A DNA stretch of 16,376 bases from JAWXCH01 sp034440595. GTDB lineage: Bacteria > Planctomycetota > Planctomycetia > Pirellulales > JALHPA01. The first letter of the stretch is position 1; each line of letters starts with the position of its first letter. The position numbers and the translations under genes are program-made. Below, in pieces: positions 14,110 through 16,376 of this stretch. The notes below the pieces were generated by a model, which searched no databases, had not been told where the DNA came from, and saw nothing but the letters and a program-made list of their open reading frames with translations. Where the stretch lies: the NCBI GenBank assembly GCA_034440595.1, contig JAWXCH010000098.1, positions 1 through 16,376 of the forward strand, read 5' to 3'.

Positions 14110-14280
14110 ACGCAAATGGCGCAGCAGGTGACGAGGTTGCAATCGATAGAATCAGCGAGGAATAGCTTTGACGGTCACTAACAACCGCTTGGCAGTTACA
14201 AACCTGTAAGCCAGCCAATTAAAACCCGCAAATTTACGAACGCATCGTCATAACGGACTGACGGCACTTGAATTGCACCT

Positions 14281-14290
14281 TAACCGGTTA
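14281..14290. promoter_or_regulatory. Perfect 10-bp palindrome TAACCGGTTA before a small gene
   Basis: TAACCGGTTA is self-complementary and ends two bases before the AGGAG ribosome site of the small gene starting at 14306. It could be an operator half-site or chance; a single 10-bp palindrome is weak evidence. Confidence 0.2.
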
Positions 14291-14305
14291 TCAGGAGATG
14301 CAATC

Positions 14306-14587
14306 GTGATCTATGTGGTTTATATCGTTGGCGGACCAGATGACGGGCGGACAGCTCGATCGGATTCGGAATTGGCTTCGGATCGGATACTTGTGCAGCG
14401 ATTGCTTGGTAATTTGCTGCTGGGTGATCGCGTGACATCGAGCCTGGAACAGAGTCTGCATGGCTCGGTCGGAATGGTCACGCGACGTGCATCCAATATT
14501 GGCTTGTCACGATACCAGGTAGTCTGCTGCAGTCAGACCGATTACGAAGTGCGTTTGACGTTTAAATACGTGGGCTGGAATGCGTAA
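14306..14587 (+). CDS. Small conserved-looking protein of unknown function (93 aa)
   Basis: I do not recognise the family. I take the GTG at 14306 as start because AGGAG lies at 14293-14297, eight bases upstream, and because the hydrophobic strand IYVVYIVGGPDDGR then forms the N-terminus; an upstream TTG at 14273 has no ribosome site. The protein is mixed, with YVVYIVGGPDDGRTARSD, a leucine-rich middle (ILVQRLLGNLLLGD) and an ending QTDYEVRLTFKYVGWNA that looks like beta strands of a small globular domain. The GGPDDGR turn resembles the GGPxDG element seen in many small hypothetical proteins, which suggests a compact beta-rich domain. No signal peptide is evident. It converges on the lipoprotein gene, 29 bp apart, across a hairpin. 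Confidence 0.65.
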   Translation: MIYVVYIVGGPDDGRTARSDSELASDRILVQRLLGNLLLGDRVTSSLEQSLHGSVGMVTRRASNIGLSRYQVVCCSQTDYEVRLTFKYVGWNA

Positions 14588-14592
14588 CATGG

Positions 14593-14610
14593 ATGGGGCA
14601 TCTTGCCCAT
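14593..14610. terminator. Hairpin between convergent genes, possible bidirectional terminator
   Basis: In the 29-bp gap between two convergent stops, ATGGGGCA (14593-14600) pairs with TGCCCAT (14604-14610) with one bulged G and a TCT loop, seven pairs in all. There is no T-run on either side. Position between convergent genes suggests a terminator for both. Confidence 0.4.
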
Positions 14611-14616
14611 GCCACC

Positions 14617-16376
14617 TTACTTCTTGCCGTTGCTAATCTTGAAAGTCACCGTTGATTCGGCAACTTCGCTACGTTGCACATCATCAATGGTTAGCTTCAG
14701 CGTGTACTCACCGTCGTCGGCTTGCTTAGGAATCCAGAGAAAATACGGCACAAAGAAATCCCGTCGCTGATTTTGGCAATATTCTTCCTTAATAGCCAGT
14801 TCCTTCTCGGCAATTCGACGGCCTGATTTGTCGAAGATCTGATACGAACCTTTCAGCGCGGTGTGATATCCCTTAGGTGTGGAACGGCTGCGGAAGTTCT
14901 CCACCTCGGCATACAGCAGCACCTCTTGTCCCGGTTTGAACTCGTCGGATTCAAACTTCGTAAAAATACCGTACCCTTTGACTTCGCTACAGAAGTGCAG
15001 GTTTTGCACGACCAGATTGCCACTATCGGCCAATCGTTTGGCGGCCTCGCGAAGCTCTCCGGCGGCGGCGGTCACTCGCACCCGCTCGTCGGCTAGGCGT
15101 TGATGATCCAGCAGCGTCGCCAGGCCAAACAGTTCCTTTGTCCAAAACTCCTGCTGCTCCGTAGTCAGGCCTTCAATCGGTTTCAGTGCATCTTCGCGGC
15201 GATCGGCCAGCAGATACAGCAACCGAAGTTTGGTTTGTAGCTGCGACTGCTCGGCTGGCGAGATGTTTTCGCGTCCCCGTTGCTCTAGCATTGCAATCGT
15301 CGAATTCAACTCAGCTTGCCAGTTGGCCGACATGGCATCCGAGCCGACCGCAGCATTGGTTGCTGGAACTGCACCACTGGCCAGTTGAACTTGCGGCAGG
15401 GCAGTCGCATTTCCAGTATTCAACCCAACCTGAGGGATAACAGAGTTCGGATTGGCAGAAACCGGTGGCAGTTCCGACACCGCATTCTGCAACGGGGCAT
15501 AAGTGCCGGAGTCAACCGGTTGCTGATACTGCGCCAGATTGACTGCGGCGGGATTAGAATTCATCGCACGGTCATTCAGGCTCATCGAACTGCCTAGTGG
15601 CAGGTGATTGCTGTTCTTGAACACCGTCGGCAGCGTATTGCCGTTCTGATTGATTCCAACCGCGGCGATCTGCTGGCGCGTTTTTTCAGCTTGCATGGCC
15701 CGTGCTTCCGCCAGATTCGTCGGTAAAAATGCAGGCTCCTGACCGGCTCCACTTCCAACTGACACGTTCGTCGAGCGAGTGTCGATCGGTGTCTGCGAAT
15801 CAGCGGATTCTCCCGATTCGATTCGTTTTTTTGCTCGTGCGCCTACTTGAAATGTCCGCAGCAACATCGCGCGATCTTCAGGCTTCATCTCTTTTAGCGC
15901 TGACAGGGTCTTGGCCTCGTCGGCAGGACTTTCAAGTCCTAACTGACGCACGGCCGCCATCAGACTTTCCTCGCTGGCGTCGGCAGGGAGCGACTGCACA
16001 TCATCTGGCGAAGTAGTACGTCTGGCAGCAATCTTGGCTGCGGTCTCTTGTCTGGATCGAGGCGAAGGGTCCCCTGATGCAGCAGAATCGCCCGCAGAGC
16101 CACCGGTCGCAGAGTTGTCGGCTACCGGCGATCGGTCAGCAGCCTTCCTTGATCCTTTCTTCGGAGTACCATCCGCAGCAAGTTGATCCACCGATTCTGG
16201 TGGTTTCGCTTCAATCTCATCACGGAACTTCAGAGGGTCGTCGTTACCAGTCTTGAGGACCGGGCCGTCCGAAGACAGCGATTGCTCGTCGCTATTGTTC
16301 CAATAACTGGTTCCGGCGCACCCGGAGATGCAAGCGAGAAAACTCGCCGTGCTTACGACCAGTGCGCAGCGACATA
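14617..16376 (-). CDS. Lipoprotein of unknown function with long disordered middle (5' end beyond window)
   Basis: Reading the minus frame up to the right edge shows no stop, and the upstream part is a lipoprotein signal: CALVVSTASFLACISGC with a lipobox ISG-C (Cys codon at 16318-16320), then AGTSYWNNSDEQS. The start codon must lie just past 16376; an internal GTG at 16191 would drop the signal and is not the start. About 585 residues are in the window. After the lipid-anchored Cys comes a low-complexity Ser/Asp/Gly/Ala/Pro region (GSRKAADRSPVADNSATG and similar), a helical part (EESLMAAVRQLGLE, then LQTKLRLLYLLADRREDAL), and a conserved-looking C-terminal beta domain of about 130 residues (LHFCSEVKGYGIFTKFE...GEYTLKLTIDD), which resembles an Ig/transthyretin-like fold. 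Expected location: lipid-anchored at the cell envelope. I recognise no catalytic motif; no function is assigned. Confidence 0.82.
   Translation of the reverse strand, partial: CRCALVVSTASFLACISGCAGTSYWNNSDEQSLSSDGPVLKTGNDDPLKFRDEIEAKPPESVDQLAADGTPKKGSRKAADRSPVADNSATGGSAGDSAASGDPSPRSRQETAAKIAARRTTSPDDVQSLPADASEESLMAAVRQLGLESPADEAKTLSALKEMKPEDRAMLLRTFQVGARAKKRIESGESADSQTPIDTRSTNVSVGSGAGQEPAFLPTNLAEARAMQAEKTRQQIAAVGINQNGNTLPTVFKNSNHLPLGSSMSLNDRAMNSNPAAVNLAQYQQPVDSGTYAPLQNAVSELPPVSANPNSVIPQVGLNTGNATALPQVQLASGAVPATNAAVGSDAMSANWQAELNSTIAMLEQRGRENISPAEQSQLQTKLRLLYLLADRREDALKPIEGLTTEQQEFWTKELFGLATLLDHQRLADERVRVTAAAGELREAAKRLADSGNLVVQNLHFCSEVKGYGIFTKFESDEFKPGQEVLLYAEVENFRSRSTPKGYHTALKGSYQIFDKSGRRIAEKELAIKEEYCQNQRRDFFVPYFLWIPKQADDGEYTLKLTIDDVQRSEVAESTVTFKISNGKK

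Noticed and set aside
14168..14200. TTGACG near 14168 as a promoter for the small gene at 14306
   Set aside because: No acceptable -10 element at 16-18 bp spacing.

Overview
The window looks like chromosomal DNA of a planctomycete, probably a Pirellulales/Rhodopirellula-type organism. The pointers are: the start of an alternative complex III (act) operon; a giant extracellular protein whose N-terminus carries a planctomycete LEPR-XLL-like motif in place of a classical signal peptide; a Hanks-type kinase with the planctomycete arrangement (N-terminal helical region, kinase, one C-terminal membrane helix); and loosely packed genes with weak or absent Shine-Dalgarno sites. The taxonomic call is inference, because there is no rRNA in the window. 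No insertion sequence, integrase, CRISPR array or phage gene was seen.

Layout, left to right. Bases 1-792 (minus strand) hold the first two genes of an alternative complex III operon that runs out of the window: pentaheme cytochrome ActA, then the first 41 codons of ActB. A gene-poor stretch of about 740 bp follows. It contains a long-stem RNA-like hairpin (1382-1425) and ends at a tRNA-Arg(ACG). Next come a minus-strand RluA-family pseudouridine synthase and, divergent from it, a tight pair: a Maf nucleotide pyrophosphatase and an M24 (Xaa-Pro aminopeptidase type) metallopeptidase.

Bases 4354-9198 are one minus-strand gene for a protein of about 1,614 residues: LEPR-XLL-like N-terminus, metzincin-type zinc protease domain (HExxHxxGxxH), PPC-like beta domain, and twelve fibronectin type III modules with a period of about 282 bp. 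A divergent intergenic region with a strong inverted repeat separates it from a VWA-domain protein with an intact MIDAS motif. That is followed by a membrane-anchored Ser/Thr protein kinase.

The right part holds a 331-bp gap with a consensus-like promoter and a possible 43-residue small ORF, a tRNA-Phe(GAA) with its own terminator, a second pseudouridine synthase closely resembling E. coli RluA, a small protein of unknown function, and a minus-strand lipoprotein whose signal peptide reaches the right edge.

Functionally this is a mix of housekeeping genes (RNA modification, tRNAs, nucleotide hygiene, peptide turnover), respiration (act operon) and planctomycete-specific surface and signalling genes. 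I see no obvious new multi-gene system. The most distinctive items are the protease-FN3 giant with its strongly conserved modules, the structured element near the tRNA-Arg, and the unassigned promoter/small ORF upstream of tRNA-Phe.
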